Shown here: one piece after another, positions 1 through 8,420 of the stretch | Layout of the letters: each line of letters starts with the position of its first letter | How positions within the stretch are numbered: the first letter of the stretch is position 1 | DNA from: Candidatus Amarobacter glycogenicus | GTDB taxonomy: Bacteria; Chloroflexota; Dehalococcoidia; Tepidiformales; Tepidiformaceae | Assembly: GCA_016719395.1 (NCBI GenBank) | Contig: JADJZF010000003.1 | Location: 124,001 to 188,000 of the forward strand | DNA length: 64,000 nucleotides | Direction: 5' to 3' | Made by a program: the position numbers and the translations under genes | The notes under the pieces: generated by a model | Told to the model about the DNA's origin: nothing | The model's database searches: none | What the model saw: the letters and a program-made list of their open reading frames with translations, nothing else

Positions 1-2056
1 GGATCGAGAGGGGGCGGACGCTACCGCCGTTACTCGCGCGCGGCTCGTCCGGTCCCCTGTCCCTGGCGGCGGGAAGGTAGAGGTGGAAAGTTGCGCCTTC
101 GCCAGGAGCCGACGTCACCGTCAGGCATCCATCGTGGTTACGAGCGACGGAGTAGCCGACGGTCAAGCCCAGTCCGCTGCCGGTCGCCTTGGTCGTGAAA
201 TACGGATCGAAGAGCCGGTCGATATGCTCCGGCGAGATCCCGGGCCCGGTATCGTGGATGGTAACTTCCACGTACTCGCCCGGTTCGAGGGGGAAGTCCG
301 AGTCGGCGTCGATGGCGACGTTCGCGGCGCTGACGGTGATCGTCCCTCCGTGGGGCATCGCCTGGGTCGCGTTCAGGACCAGGTTGTGGATGAGCTGCCC
401 GACCTGGCCCTCGTCAATCTCGACACCGGCGAGGTTGGACGCGAAGGCGAACCGGCAGACGGAAGGCGATCCGGTCGCCGCGAAGCTCGCAGCCTGGCGG
501 AGCAGCGGCTCCAGCGCGACGAACTTCCGGACGGGCATTCCCCCCTTGGAGAAGGTAAGGAGCTGGCGAGAGAGGCTTGCGGCGCGGCGGCAGGCCTGCT
601 CGGCCTCTTCGAGCACTTCCTGCGCGGGGGCATCGTCACCGAGTTCCATCCGTGCGAGGCCGATGTGGGCGCTGATCCCGGTCAACGCGTTGTTGAAGTC
701 GTGAGCGATCCCGCCGGCAAGTAGACCGAGGGACTCGAGCTTGTCCGCGCGGCGGAGTTCGCTTTCGAGCCGCAACCTGGAAGTCTCGTCACGGAAGACG
801 AGGACGGCCCCGGCAATGGCGCCGGAATCATCTCGAATCGGTGCGGCGCTGTCACCGATGACACACTCGTCGCCGCTCCGTGAAACGAGGATGGTGTGGT
901 TGGCCAGGGCAACGGGAGCCCCGGTTGCCAGGACCTGGGCGACAGGGCTGACGACGGTGGCGCGGGTGTGCTCATTGATGATGTGGAAGACTTCTGCCAT
1001 CCCCCGTCCCTGCGCGTCATACCGTCCCCAGCCGGTCAGCGCTTCGGCTGCGGGGTTGAGGCTCACCACGCGTCCGCGCTCGTCGGTCGCGATCACCCCG
1101 TCGGCGATGGAGTGCAGCGTGATCTCCAACCGGTCCCGCTCGGCGGCGAGTGCGTGTTCAGCACGACGGCGAAGGAGCAGCCAGCCCAGGCCGGTACCCA
1201 GTGATGAGACGAGGTCGCTCAATTCGCGCTCGTCGTGGCGCTGTCCGTGGGCGAAGAATGCAAGGACCGCGAGGACTTCTCCATCGGTCGAGACCGGAAT
1301 CGCGAAGCCAGCCTTGATTTCCGCGTCCTCGGCAGCCGAAGCGCGAAGAAAGCCGGTACCGAGGGCGGTGACATCCTGATCCCACTCCGGCACGCCCGTA
1401 GCCCATACCCGCCCGGGAAGCCCGCTTCCGCGGGCGAACTGCAGTTCCCGGCTTGCCGCCGCGAATCCATCGAGGGAGTCGCCGGGGCTCTGCCACGAGG
1501 CGACGCAGTGAAGGAGCGAATCGGGACCCGGCTCCCACACCTCGCCGTAGACCCAGCCGGTCGTTTCGCAGACCAACTTCAGGACCGCCACATAGGCAGC
1601 TACGAGGTCCCGGGCGGCGGCCAACTCACGCGTGGCGGCTTCGAACAGGGCAAGCCGTTGCCTGGAGCGATACCGCTCGGAGATGTCCTTCGCCAGGTTG
1701 ACGAAGTACGCGGGACTGCCATCTGGGCCCGGGACAGGGGTGATGCTCATCTCTTCGATATAGAGGGATCCGTCCTTGCGACGGTTCGTCACCTCCGCCT
1801 CGAACACGCCGCCGGCGAGGACGGTCTCCGTGAGGCGCTGGTAGAAGTCGGGCGAGTGGATGCCTGACTCCAACATGCGGGCGCTCTGGCCAACCGCTTC
1901 CGAGGAGCGGTACCCGGTCATCCTTTCGAACGCCGGGTTTACGTACACGATAGTCCCATCGACATCGGTGACCGTGACGGCCGACGGCAAGCCTTCGACG
2001 ACTCCGGGGAGGAGTGCCGCGAGCTGACCGGTGAGAAGTTGCTTTTCGTCGTCCAT
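1..2056 (-). CDS. PAS-GAF-PAS sensor histidine kinase, C-terminus beyond window edge
   Basis: This is a cytoplasmic-looking sensor kinase of at least 685 residues that is still open at the window edge. A first PAS domain covers about residues 15-130, a GAF-like domain about 140-300 and a second PAS about 310-430. The kinase core follows, with the H-box GGIAHDFNNALTGI (phospho-acceptor His about 452), an N-box LVLNATQAM, a G1 box DTGPGIS near 602 and a G2 box GSGLGL near 625. No membrane segment is visible, so the ligand is probably sensed in the cytoplasm. The last visible residues form a Ser/Gly-rich linker ending RPLSI, the usual lead-in to a receiver domain, so it may be a hybrid kinase; that is inference. 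The ATG at 2056 is the first usable start, since an upstream in-frame GTG runs into a stop. Confidence 0.88.
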   Translation of the reverse strand, partial: MDDEKQLLTGQLAALLPGVVEGLPSAVTVTDVDGTIVYVNPAFERMTGYRSSEAVGQSARMLESGIHSPDFYQRLTETVLAGGVFEAEVTNRRKDGSLYIEEMSITPVPGPDGSPAYFVNLAKDISERYRSRQRLALFEAATRELAAARDLVAAYVAVLKLVCETTGWVYGEVWEPGPDSLLHCVASWQSPGDSLDGFAAASRELQFARGSGLPGRVWATGVPEWDQDVTALGTGFLRASAAEDAEIKAGFAIPVSTDGEVLAVLAFFAHGQRHDERELSDLVSSLGTGLGWLLLRRRAEHALAAERDRLEITLHSIADGVIATDERGRVVSLNPAAEALTGWGRYDAQGRGMAEVFHIINEHTRATVVSPVAQVLATGAPVALANHTILVSRSGDECVIGDSAAPIRDDSGAIAGAVLVFRDETSRLRLESELRRADKLESLGLLAGGIAHDFNNALTGISAHIGLARMELGDDAPAQEVLEEAEQACRRAASLSRQLLTFSKGGMPVRKFVALEPLLRQAASFAATGSPSVCRFAFASNLAGVEIDEGQVGQLIHNLVLNATQAMPHGGTITVSAANVAIDADSDFPLEPGEYVEVTIHDTGPGISPEHIDRLFDPYFTTKATGSGLGLTVGYSVARNHDGCLTVTSAPGEGATFHLYLPAARDRGPDEPRASNGGSVRPLSI

Positions 2057-2263
2057 CTGGCTGGCGCCGCGTCATCCTGGTGCGGCCGAGGGCACCGGAG
2101 ATCCGGTTGCCGGGCGTTACGTTCGCGGCTCTGCACTCGACCGTACCATAACGCGCAACCGCTCCAATGTGACGAACATCAGATTTTTGCGTTAAGAATC
2201 CGTCGTAAAGCACGGCGACCGGAGGGGCTGGGCGGGGAACTGGCACTGCAAACTCCGGTCTTT

Positions 2264-2287
2264 CACTATTGCGATAGTGCGTATACG
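2264..2287 (+). promoter_or_regulatory. palindromic operator candidate and -10 box upstream of the aquaporin
   Basis: CACTAT and ATAGTG form a 6-bp inverted repeat around a TGCG centre (2264-2279). It lies directly before a -10-like TATACG (2282-2287), about 60 nt upstream of the aquaporin start. No good -35 box is visible. The placement fits a repressor or activator site, but no regulator can be assigned. Confidence 0.4.
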
Positions 2288-2345
2288 CTTTAGCTGGACC
2301 GGGCGTCGCGCCCAACCTGCATCGCCTGGCCGGAAAGGTGCACAG

Positions 2346-3041
2346 ATGCAACGGAAGATCGCAGCGGAGGTCCTGGGGACGTTCGTCCTCGTGCTCGGCG
2401 GGTGCGGGAGTGCCGTCCTCGCCGGTGATGTCATCGGAGCCCAGGGGGTCGCGATCGCATTCGGCCTGACGGTGCTCGTGATGGCCTTTGCCGTCGGTCC
2501 CATCTCAGGCGGGCACTTCAACCCGGCCGTCACGATTGGCCTGATTGTCGGCAAGCGGTTCGAGACGAAGGACGCACCGTACTACATCGTCGCCCAGGTC
2601 GCGGGGGCTATCCTCGCAGGCGCCGTCCTGTACCTCATCGCCAGTGGGCTCGATGGCTTCGACGCCGCCGACGGCTTTGCCGCGAACGGTTACGACGACC
2701 ATTCACCCGCCGAGTACTCGCTTCTCGCGGGACTGGTCGCGGAAGTCGTGCTGACCGCGGTCTTCCTTATCGTCATCATGGGGGCGACCTCGAAGAGCGC
2801 CTCCGCGGGATTCGCCCCAATCGCCATCGGGCTCGCGCTCACGCTGATCCACCTTGTGAGCATCCCGGTGACCAACACTTCGGTGAACCCGGCCCGTTCG
2901 ACGGGTGTGGCACTGTTCGTCGGCGAAGGCTGGGCGATCGGGCAGCTGTGGCTCTTCTGGGTTGCCCCGATCGTGGGTGCTGCCGGGGGCGCCATGATCT
3001 GGCGCTACCTGCTCGGCGACGCCAAGGACATGGCTGACTAA
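2346..3041 (+). CDS. aqpZ: AqpZ-type aquaporin (MIP family)
   Basis: This 231-residue six-helix channel protein is probably a water channel. Both pore half-helix motifs are present: GGHFNPAVTIG (NPA about 59-61) and NTSVNPARSTG (NPA about 181-183, then the selectivity-filter Arg). The segment before the second NPA, LIHLVSIPVTNTSVNPARS, keeps the His and small residue that mark orthodox AqpZ rather than a glycerol facilitator. The ATG at 2346 follows GGAAAGG and places residue 1 just before the first helix; the frame is open upstream but that extension is not aquaporin-like. It is monocistronic, divergent from the sensor kinase, and ends at a bidirectional hairpin. Although the window carries glpK and glpD, the sequence argues for water rather than glycerol transport. 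Confidence 0.93.
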   Translation: MQRKIAAEVLGTFVLVLGGCGSAVLAGDVIGAQGVAIAFGLTVLVMAFAVGPISGGHFNPAVTIGLIVGKRFETKDAPYYIVAQVAGAILAGAVLYLIASGLDGFDAADGFAANGYDDHSPAEYSLLAGLVAEVVLTAVFLIVIMGATSKSASAGFAPIAIGLALTLIHLVSIPVTNTSVNPARSTGVALFVGEGWAIGQLWLFWVAPIVGAAGGAMIWRYLLGDAKDMAD

Positions 3042-3066
3042 GCGGGCCTGGCCCGAGCAACCACGG

Positions 3067-3105
3067 TGAGGCCCGCGGCAATTGCGGCGCCGGAAGCGGG
3101 CCTCA
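3067..3105. terminator. bidirectional hairpin terminator between aquaporin and S9 peptidase
   Basis: TGAGGCCCGC (3067-3076) and GCGGGCCTCA (3096-3105) form a perfect 10-bp stem between two convergent genes. The stem overlaps the stop codon of the peptidase gene. There is no T-tract on either side, so termination may be weak or Rho-assisted. Confidence 0.55.
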
Positions 3106-5256
3106 TCCGGCCCCAGCGAGCTCGCGCTCGAAGTACTCCAGAACGCGCCGCTCCTGGTATTCCATGCCCTTCGCATCACGCGGCATGTGGCGCTCCTCCG
3201 GGAAGAGGAGCAAGTCGTAATCCTTGTTCGCCTCGGTGAGGGCGACAATCAGCCGGGCGGTGTGCCTGAAGTGGACGTTCTCGTCGACCATCCCATGGAC
3301 GAGCAGCAGCTTTCCGCGCAGGTCCGCAACATGCGACAGTACCGAGCTGTCCCGGTAACCCTCCGGGTTTGACCGGGGGGTGCCCATGTACCGTTCGGTG
3401 TAGCCGGTGTCGTAGCCATCCCAGTCGGTCACGGGGGCGCCGCTGACGCCGACCTTGAACACCTCGGGCGCCCGCATGAGCGCCATGCACGTCATGTAGC
3501 CGCCGTAGCTCCAGCCGTAGATACCGACCCTGCCGGCGTCGATCCAGGGCAACTTCGCCATCTCGCGCACGGCAGCGACCTGGTCGTCCACCTCGACTGT
3601 GCCCATGCGGTCGGCGATCGCGGATTCGAAGGCCAGGCCCCTGTTCGCGCTCCCGCGGTTGTCCACCTTCAACACCACAAAGCCCTGCTGAGCGAGGTAC
3701 TGGGCCCGGAGATCCACGGTCAGGCTCCAGTCTTCGAGTGCTCGCTGGGCGTGCGGCCCGCCGTAGACCGAGACGACAAGCGGGTACCTACGGCCCGGCT
3801 CCAGGGCTTTCGGTTTGTACACCATCCCGTACATCCTCGAACCGTCGGCCGCGGCGAACATCATCGCCTCGGGCGGCCGAAGACCGAGCTCGGCCGCGCT
3901 GGCGCCAGCGTTCTCGAAGAGCATCGAGACAATGGATCCATCTGTTTCCCGCAGGGCGACCCGCGGGCCTTGCTCCCGTGTGCTCCAGACGTCGACGAAA
4001 CGCCCTCCTTGCTTCGCGACCACAGCCCCGTGATAACCGGGTTCCCGGGTCAGGCGCGTAGTCGGCCCGCCTTCCAGGGGCACCGAGTAGAGATGCCTCT
4101 CCAGGGGCGATTCCCGGGTCGCGATGAAGTACACCAGTCCGGCGCCTTCATCGACGCGCAGAAGCGCAGTGATCATCCAATCGCCCGAGGTCAGCTGTCG
4201 GAATCCCGAGCCGTCTGCGTGATAGCGGTAGAGGTGGTTGAAGCCGCTCCGTTCACTCAGCCAGAGGAAGTCCCCGGACTCGAGGAAATCGGTATCGCCG
4301 TCGAGGTTTATCCACGGCTCCTGCCGTTCCTCGACCAGCACGGTCGCGTTCCCAGCGGGATCGAAGGCCAATAGCCGCAACGTCCCCTGGTCGCGCGAGA
4401 GCAGTTGAGCGGTGAGCACGCCATCCGGGCGCCAGCCGACCCGCGCGATATAGATATCCGGGTCGGCCCCGAGGTCCATCCATGCGGTCGCGCCGCTCGA
4501 CACGTCCACGACGCCGAGCTGGAGGATGGCGTTTGGCTGTCCGGCGAACGGGTAGCGATGGGGCTCGTTGTCCACCGATTCCTTTCCCTGATGGACGATG
4601 GTGTAATCGGTAATGTGGCGACTGTCGGCGCGGATGAACGCGATCCGTGAACCATCGGGGCTCCACCAGAAGCCGCGATCACGGTCGAGCTCCTCCTGCG
4701 CGATGAACTCGGCGAGACCGTTGGTGAGGCCCGGCTCAGCGCCGCTGGTGAGGCGCCGGGCCTCCTGGGCCGGGCCTTCGCCAGCGGGCAGAAGCCAGAG
4801 CTCGTTATCGCGCACGAAGGCGACCATGGAGCCGTCCGGGTTCAGATGCGGGTCGATGGCCCCTTCGGAACCGGACAATTCCACCATTGCGCCGCCACCG
4901 GTGCTCACCCAGAGCTTCCCCCCGCCGGGAACCAGGAGCACTTCGCGAGTCGATCCTGAAGCGAACTGGTAGCCAGTTACGCCGAGTTCGCGGAGACGGG
5001 CGCGCTCCCGCCGAAGCTCCTCCTCGCGAGAGAGCGTCCCTTCGCTCGTGCTGGCCGGGGGCGGACCGGCCAGTACCCTTCGTTCGCCCGTCGCCAGTTC
5101 ATACCGCCACAGGGACCGGACGAGGCTGCCCTCGGCACTGAAAAGGTAGGTGACGCCCGTACCGTCCGGGGTGAACTCAAGACGGGCGGGCACAACGGTG
5201 CCTGGCCGCGGATAGGCCGCCACCTGAGCGATTGTCAGGGTCTCGAACGGGCGCAT
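3103..5256 (-). CDS. S9 family dipeptidyl peptidase (DPP IV type)
   Basis: This 717-residue serine peptidase has an N-terminal beta-propeller and a C-terminal alpha/beta hydrolase domain. The nucleophile lies in GWSYGGYMT (Ser about 583), with the Asp in HGMVDENVHF and the His in ERHMPRD, completing the triad. The propeller carries EFIAQEELDR, matching the paired-Glu motif that binds the free N-terminus in dipeptidyl peptidase IV. No signal peptide is visible, so it probably acts in the cytoplasm on peptides. The open frame extends further upstream, but the ATG at 5256 overlaps the stop of the M24 peptidase gene (TGATG). That overlap fixes the start and makes the pair translationally coupled. 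The likely role is peptide salvage, especially of Xaa-Pro peptides. Confidence 0.9.
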   Translation of the reverse strand: MRPFETLTIAQVAAYPRPGTVVPARLEFTPDGTGVTYLFSAEGSLVRSLWRYELATGERRVLAGPPPASTSEGTLSREEELRRERARLRELGVTGYQFASGSTREVLLVPGGGKLWVSTGGGAMVELSGSEGAIDPHLNPDGSMVAFVRDNELWLLPAGEGPAQEARRLTSGAEPGLTNGLAEFIAQEELDRDRGFWWSPDGSRIAFIRADSRHITDYTIVHQGKESVDNEPHRYPFAGQPNAILQLGVVDVSSGATAWMDLGADPDIYIARVGWRPDGVLTAQLLSRDQGTLRLLAFDPAGNATVLVEERQEPWINLDGDTDFLESGDFLWLSERSGFNHLYRYHADGSGFRQLTSGDWMITALLRVDEGAGLVYFIATRESPLERHLYSVPLEGGPTTRLTREPGYHGAVVAKQGGRFVDVWSTREQGPRVALRETDGSIVSMLFENAGASAAELGLRPPEAMMFAAADGSRMYGMVYKPKALEPGRRYPLVVSVYGGPHAQRALEDWSLTVDLRAQYLAQQGFVVLKVDNRGSANRGLAFESAIADRMGTVEVDDQVAAVREMAKLPWIDAGRVGIYGWSYGGYMTCMALMRAPEVFKVGVSGAPVTDWDGYDTGYTERYMGTPRSNPEGYRDSSVLSHVADLRGKLLLVHGMVDENVHFRHTARLIVALTEANKDYDLLLFPEERHMPRDAKGMEYQERRVLEYFERELAGAG

Positions 5257-6641
5257 CACGAATCGAACGCCTGTGCCCGGAGCGTCTCGATTTCCGGGAT
5301 AGTCTTCGGGATGCCGGCGGTGAGCACTTCGCTGCCGCTCTCCGTTATCAGCACGTCGTCCTCGATGCGGATCCCGCCGAACTCGCGGAGGGCATCCACT
5401 TTCGACCATTCGACGCAGTCGGCGAAGTCACGCCGGCGCGATGGGTCATCGAGCAGTGCCTTTATGAAATAGATGCCGGGCTCGATCGTGACGACGTAGC
5501 CCGGCTGGAGCGGGAGGTCGGCGCGGAGCCACTTGAGCCCGAAGCGATCGCTCGGGGCCCGGCCGGCCAGGCAGCCCCCCGCGTCGTGGGTCGAAAGGCC
5601 CAGCATGTGTCCCAGTCCGTGCGGGAAGAAGAGTGCGTGGGCGTCGCGTTCGACGAGATCCTGCACACTGCCCTTGCACAGGCCCAGATCCACGAGCCCG
5701 GCTGCCATCTGCGAGCAGGCGGCGAGATGGAGTTCACGGTACTCGACGCCGGGCTTCGCAGCGGCGATGGCGGCCTGTTGGACCGCCAGGACCAGTTCGT
5801 AGAGGTCCCTGTGGGCGCCTTCGAACCGCCTGCCCGCGGGGAACGTCCGTGTTACGTCGCTGGCATAGCCTCCGAACTCGGCGCCTGCGTCGATCAAGAC
5901 GACCTCACCGTCACGCAGGACCCGGTCCGTCGGGGCGAAGTGCAGTACCGCCCCGTTCGAGCCTGTCCCAACGATCGTTCCGTAGGCGGTCCGCTCAGCG
6001 CCTGCGCGAAAGAACGCGGCTTCGACTTCGATCTCCAGCTGGCGTTCGGTCATCCCCGGGTGTGCGTGCCGGAGGGCGAAGAGGTGGCCGGCCGCCGAGG
6101 CCTCGGCGGCAGCCCGCATGAGCGCGACCTCGCCGGTATCCTTCGCCCGGCGGGCCTCCGAGACCTGTTCCGACAGGCGCTCGCCAAGCGATTCATCGAT
6201 TTCCAGTTCGAGAGATGCCCAGCTGGCGGCCCCATACGCCCGCGAATGGCGCACGATGTCGTGATTTCCGAGGATGGCGACCGGTTCGCTCCGGCGACGC
6301 TCGATCCAACGTTCGAATTCAGCGAGCGGGCGGACGGGCAGGCCGATCCGCTGGCCAAGTTCGGCATGATCGACGCCGTCTCCCACCCAGACCCTGTCTT
6401 CCAGGCTCGCGACGGGCGCGAACAGCGCCCATCCCTCGGCGGGATCGAACACGAGGACGGCGCCGGGTGTCTGAGTGCCAGCCAGGTAGGCGAACTCCGG
6501 GTGGGCGTGGAACTCATGGAACTGATCGGTGCCCTGGATGGGCACATGAATACCGGATGGCACAACGACGGCGCCGCGAGCGAGGCTCCAGGCCGCTGCT
6601 ACGTCGGCCCGACGGCCATCGAGGGAAGATGCTTGTTGCAT
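5256..6641 (-). CDS. M24 family Xaa-Pro aminopeptidase (PepP-like)
   Basis: This 461-residue metallopeptidase has an N-terminal creatinase-like domain and a C-terminal pita-bread fold. All five metal ligands are recognisable: two Asp in LIDAGAEFGGYASDVTRTF, His in GLGHMLGL, Glu in VTIEPGIYF and Glu in GIRIEDDVLIT. The family removes N-terminal residues that precede proline. It sits between the WYL regulator (20 nt upstream) and the S9 peptidase (1-nt overlap), so it is probably the middle gene of a regulator-M24-S9 operon for proline-containing peptides. Length and motif order are normal for PepP. Confidence 0.92.
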   Translation of the reverse strand: MQQASSLDGRRADVAAAWSLARGAVVVPSGIHVPIQGTDQFHEFHAHPEFAYLAGTQTPGAVLVFDPAEGWALFAPVASLEDRVWVGDGVDHAELGQRIGLPVRPLAEFERWIERRRSEPVAILGNHDIVRHSRAYGAASWASLELEIDESLGERLSEQVSEARRAKDTGEVALMRAAAEASAAGHLFALRHAHPGMTERQLEIEVEAAFFRAGAERTAYGTIVGTGSNGAVLHFAPTDRVLRDGEVVLIDAGAEFGGYASDVTRTFPAGRRFEGAHRDLYELVLAVQQAAIAAAKPGVEYRELHLAACSQMAAGLVDLGLCKGSVQDLVERDAHALFFPHGLGHMLGLSTHDAGGCLAGRAPSDRFGLKWLRADLPLQPGYVVTIEPGIYFIKALLDDPSRRRDFADCVEWSKVDALREFGGIRIEDDVLITESGSEVLTAGIPKTIPEIETLRAQAFDS

Positions 6642-6661
6642 TTGCCGCCCAGTGTATTCGG

Positions 6662-7630
6662 TCAGGCGCGCTGGTAGTTGGCCGCCGCGGCCTTAAGGGA
6701 CGAGGCAATCTCGTCGCGAAGCGCCTGCGGCCCCACCACCACCGCCTCGGGGCCCCACCCACGGACCCATGGGGTGATCTCGAGCAGGCTGGGAAGGTTC
6801 ACGCACAGGCGAACTCCGCCGCCGGGGAGGTCGTCGAGCTGCTGGCTCGGGTGCCAGTAGCTCTCCCGGATGCGCGACGCGACGGATGCTGAGAAGTCGA
6901 TCTGCACTTCGTGGTGCTCCTCTCCAAGGACGACTCCCCCCCAACTTCGGCGAAGCTGTTCGGCGATGTGTTCGACATCGCCCGGCTCGAACTCTCGCTG
7001 AGTCACCAGGACTTCGAGGATGCGATCGACTTTGAAGGAACGGACTTCGCGGTGCTCCGAACTGTAGCCGAAGACGTACGTGCCGCTCTGGGTATGGTCC
7101 AGCAGGTAGGGGTCGATGTCCGTGGTGCGGGCGTTCGCGTGGCTTGCCGAGCGATAAGAGATAGTTGCCGTGTGGTTCGCGGCCCAGGCTTCGGTCAACC
7201 GCCGGAGCGACTCGATGTAGGCACTGTTCGAGGGCAGGCGGCCGCATTCCACGACCGTCCGGCGCATGTGCCCTGCCAGGCCTCCCGGTAGCGCATCGGC
7301 AACTTTCTCCAGCGCAGAGACACCGTCGGGATCCCGCTCATCGGCGGACCGGAGCATGAGGCGAGTGGCGAAGTAGACTGCCCGCGCTTCCTGGAGGGTG
7401 AGCCGCACGGGCCCGAAGACCAGCTTGGCGCCCGGCATCAGCTTCCACCGGCGGCCTTCGTACTCGAGAGGCACGCCAAGTTCGCTCTCGAGCGCCGCGA
7501 TATCTCTCTGGATTGTGCGCTGGCTGTAACCGAGTTCGCTCGCCAGCTCCGCGCAACTGACGTTCCCGCGTTTCACGAGCAGTTCGCGAATGCGAACCAG
7601 CCGTGTCGCTCGTCTGGTCTGTTCGGTCAT
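6662..7630 (-). CDS. WYL-domain transcriptional regulator with N-terminal HTH
   Basis: This is a 322-residue regulator. Residues about 8-60 form a winged HTH (HTH_11/DeoR-like; CAELASELGYSQRTIQRDIAAL). A WYL sensing domain follows at about 140-220, and then a C-terminal extension domain. WYL proteins bind nucleic acids or nucleotides and act as repressors or activators; nothing here shows the ligand. It is the first gene of the run with the two peptidases. A promoter with a near-consensus -10 lies at 7750-7778, and a perfect inverted repeat lies between promoter and gene, which suggests autoregulation. The ATG at 7630 directly precedes the HTH. Confidence 0.9.
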   Translation of the reverse strand: MTEQTRRATRLVRIRELLVKRGNVSCAELASELGYSQRTIQRDIAALESELGVPLEYEGRRWKLMPGAKLVFGPVRLTLQEARAVYFATRLMLRSADERDPDGVSALEKVADALPGGLAGHMRRTVVECGRLPSNSAYIESLRRLTEAWAANHTATISYRSASHANARTTDIDPYLLDHTQSGTYVFGYSSEHREVRSFKVDRILEVLVTQREFEPGDVEHIAEQLRRSWGGVVLGEEHHEVQIDFSASVASRIRESYWHPSQQLDDLPGGGVRLCVNLPSLLEITPWVRGWGPEAVVVGPQALRDEIASSLKAAAANYQRA

Positions 7631-7701
7631 CGCAACCGCCCCCGGTTTCCGTGTTCAGCCCGGACGAACCTCGGCTGTCGCCACCAAGCTAGAGCAGAAA
7701 G

Positions 7702-7718
7702 GCGACAAAATATGTCGC
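7702..7718. promoter_or_regulatory. inverted-repeat operator candidate of the WYL regulator
   Basis: GCGACA (7702-7707) and TGTCGC (7713-7718) are perfect 6-bp arms around the A/T centre AAATA. The site lies about 25-40 nt downstream of the predicted start of transcription of the WYL gene and 72 nt before its ATG. A protein bound here would act as a roadblock repressor. The assignment to the WYL protein is inference from position. Confidence 0.5.
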
Positions 7719-7749
7719 GTTTCTGACAGGTAAGTTCATGATTCGTGAA

Positions 7750-7778
7750 TTTATAGACGGTTCGAACCTTTGCGTAAA
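7750..7778 (-). promoter_or_regulatory. sigma-70-like promoter of the WYL-peptidase operon
   Basis: On the minus strand, TTTACG (-35, 7778-7773) and TATAAA (-10, 7755-7750) are separated by exactly 17 nt. Transcription would start near 7743, leaving a leader of about 110 nt that contains the inverted repeat at 7702-7718. Confidence 0.5.
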
Positions 7779-7861
7779 CAACGGTTACGGCGGAGCGAAG
7801 GAGATTGTTGGGCACAGGCAAACCGGTCGCAGCGACGAGAGACTCAAACCGCCGACTGGCC

Positions 7862-7867
7862 TACGAT
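7862..7867 (+). promoter_or_regulatory. -10 box giving a leaderless DUF3090 mRNA
   Basis: TACGAT ends 7 nt before the ATG at 7875. The intervening CCCAACC offers no Shine-Dalgarno, so transcription would start at or next to the start codon. Confidence 0.5.
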
Positions 7868-7874
7868 CCCAACC

Positions 7875-8387
7875 ATGCCTGGCCCCCGTGAATTTGGACC
7901 GCTCGAACACATCATCGCCGAAGCTATCGGCCAACCCGGCCAACGCCGCTTTCGTCTCCATGCCATGAACCTGGATGTTGAGTCCGCATCGCTCTGGCTT
8001 GAGAAGGAACAGCTCATTGCACTGGCTGAGGCAATCGAAAACGTGCTTCGGGACGCCGGGTACGAGTACCAGGCCCGTCCGCTGGACGACTTGCCGCAGC
8101 CGCCGGTTTTCCCACTCAACGCGGCGGTCGACCTGAGGCTGGCGCAGCTATCGATGGGAGTCGACGTTGAGAAGCGGACGGTTGTGCTGATAGCCGCCGA
8201 CGGCCCAGACGACGAAGCCGGGACGACAGCGGTGACCATGCAGTTCGACTACCGCAAGGCATATGAATTGCGCCGCCAGATCACCCAGGTAGTGGCGGCG
8301 GGACGTCCACCGTGCCCGCTCTGTACCGCTCCGATCGACCCATCGGGCCATGTCTGTGTACGGACCAACGGGCACAACCCCCACTGA
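7875..8387 (+). CDS. DUF3090 family protein
   Basis: This 170-residue soluble protein belongs to the DUF3090 family, whose function is unknown. The C-terminus holds the family's probable metal site, CPLCTAPIDPSGHVCVRTNGHNPH, which pairs CxxC with a later His, Cys and His. The middle of the protein is a mix of beta strands and acidic helices. In other bacteria the family is often found near phosphohistidine phosphatase or ATP-binding genes; no such partner is seen here. The ATG at 7875 is chosen because homology starts there (MPGPREFGPL) and a -10 box ends 7 nt upstream. The longer open frame begins in promoter sequence. Confidence 0.82.
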   Translation: MPGPREFGPLEHIIAEAIGQPGQRRFRLHAMNLDVESASLWLEKEQLIALAEAIENVLRDAGYEYQARPLDDLPQPPVFPLNAAVDLRLAQLSMGVDVEKRTVVLIAADGPDDEAGTTAVTMQFDYRKAYELRRQITQVVAAGRPPCPLCTAPIDPSGHVCVRTNGHNPH

Positions 8388-8420
8388 GCTTCAGCTCGGC
8401 CCGGCGGTCGCGGAGGCCTG

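Noticed and set aside
83..2293. Several plus-strand open frames over the first 2 kb
   Set aside because: They are antisense to the PAS-GAF-PAS histidine kinase, which has all its motifs in one minus-strand frame. High GC keeps the opposite frames open.
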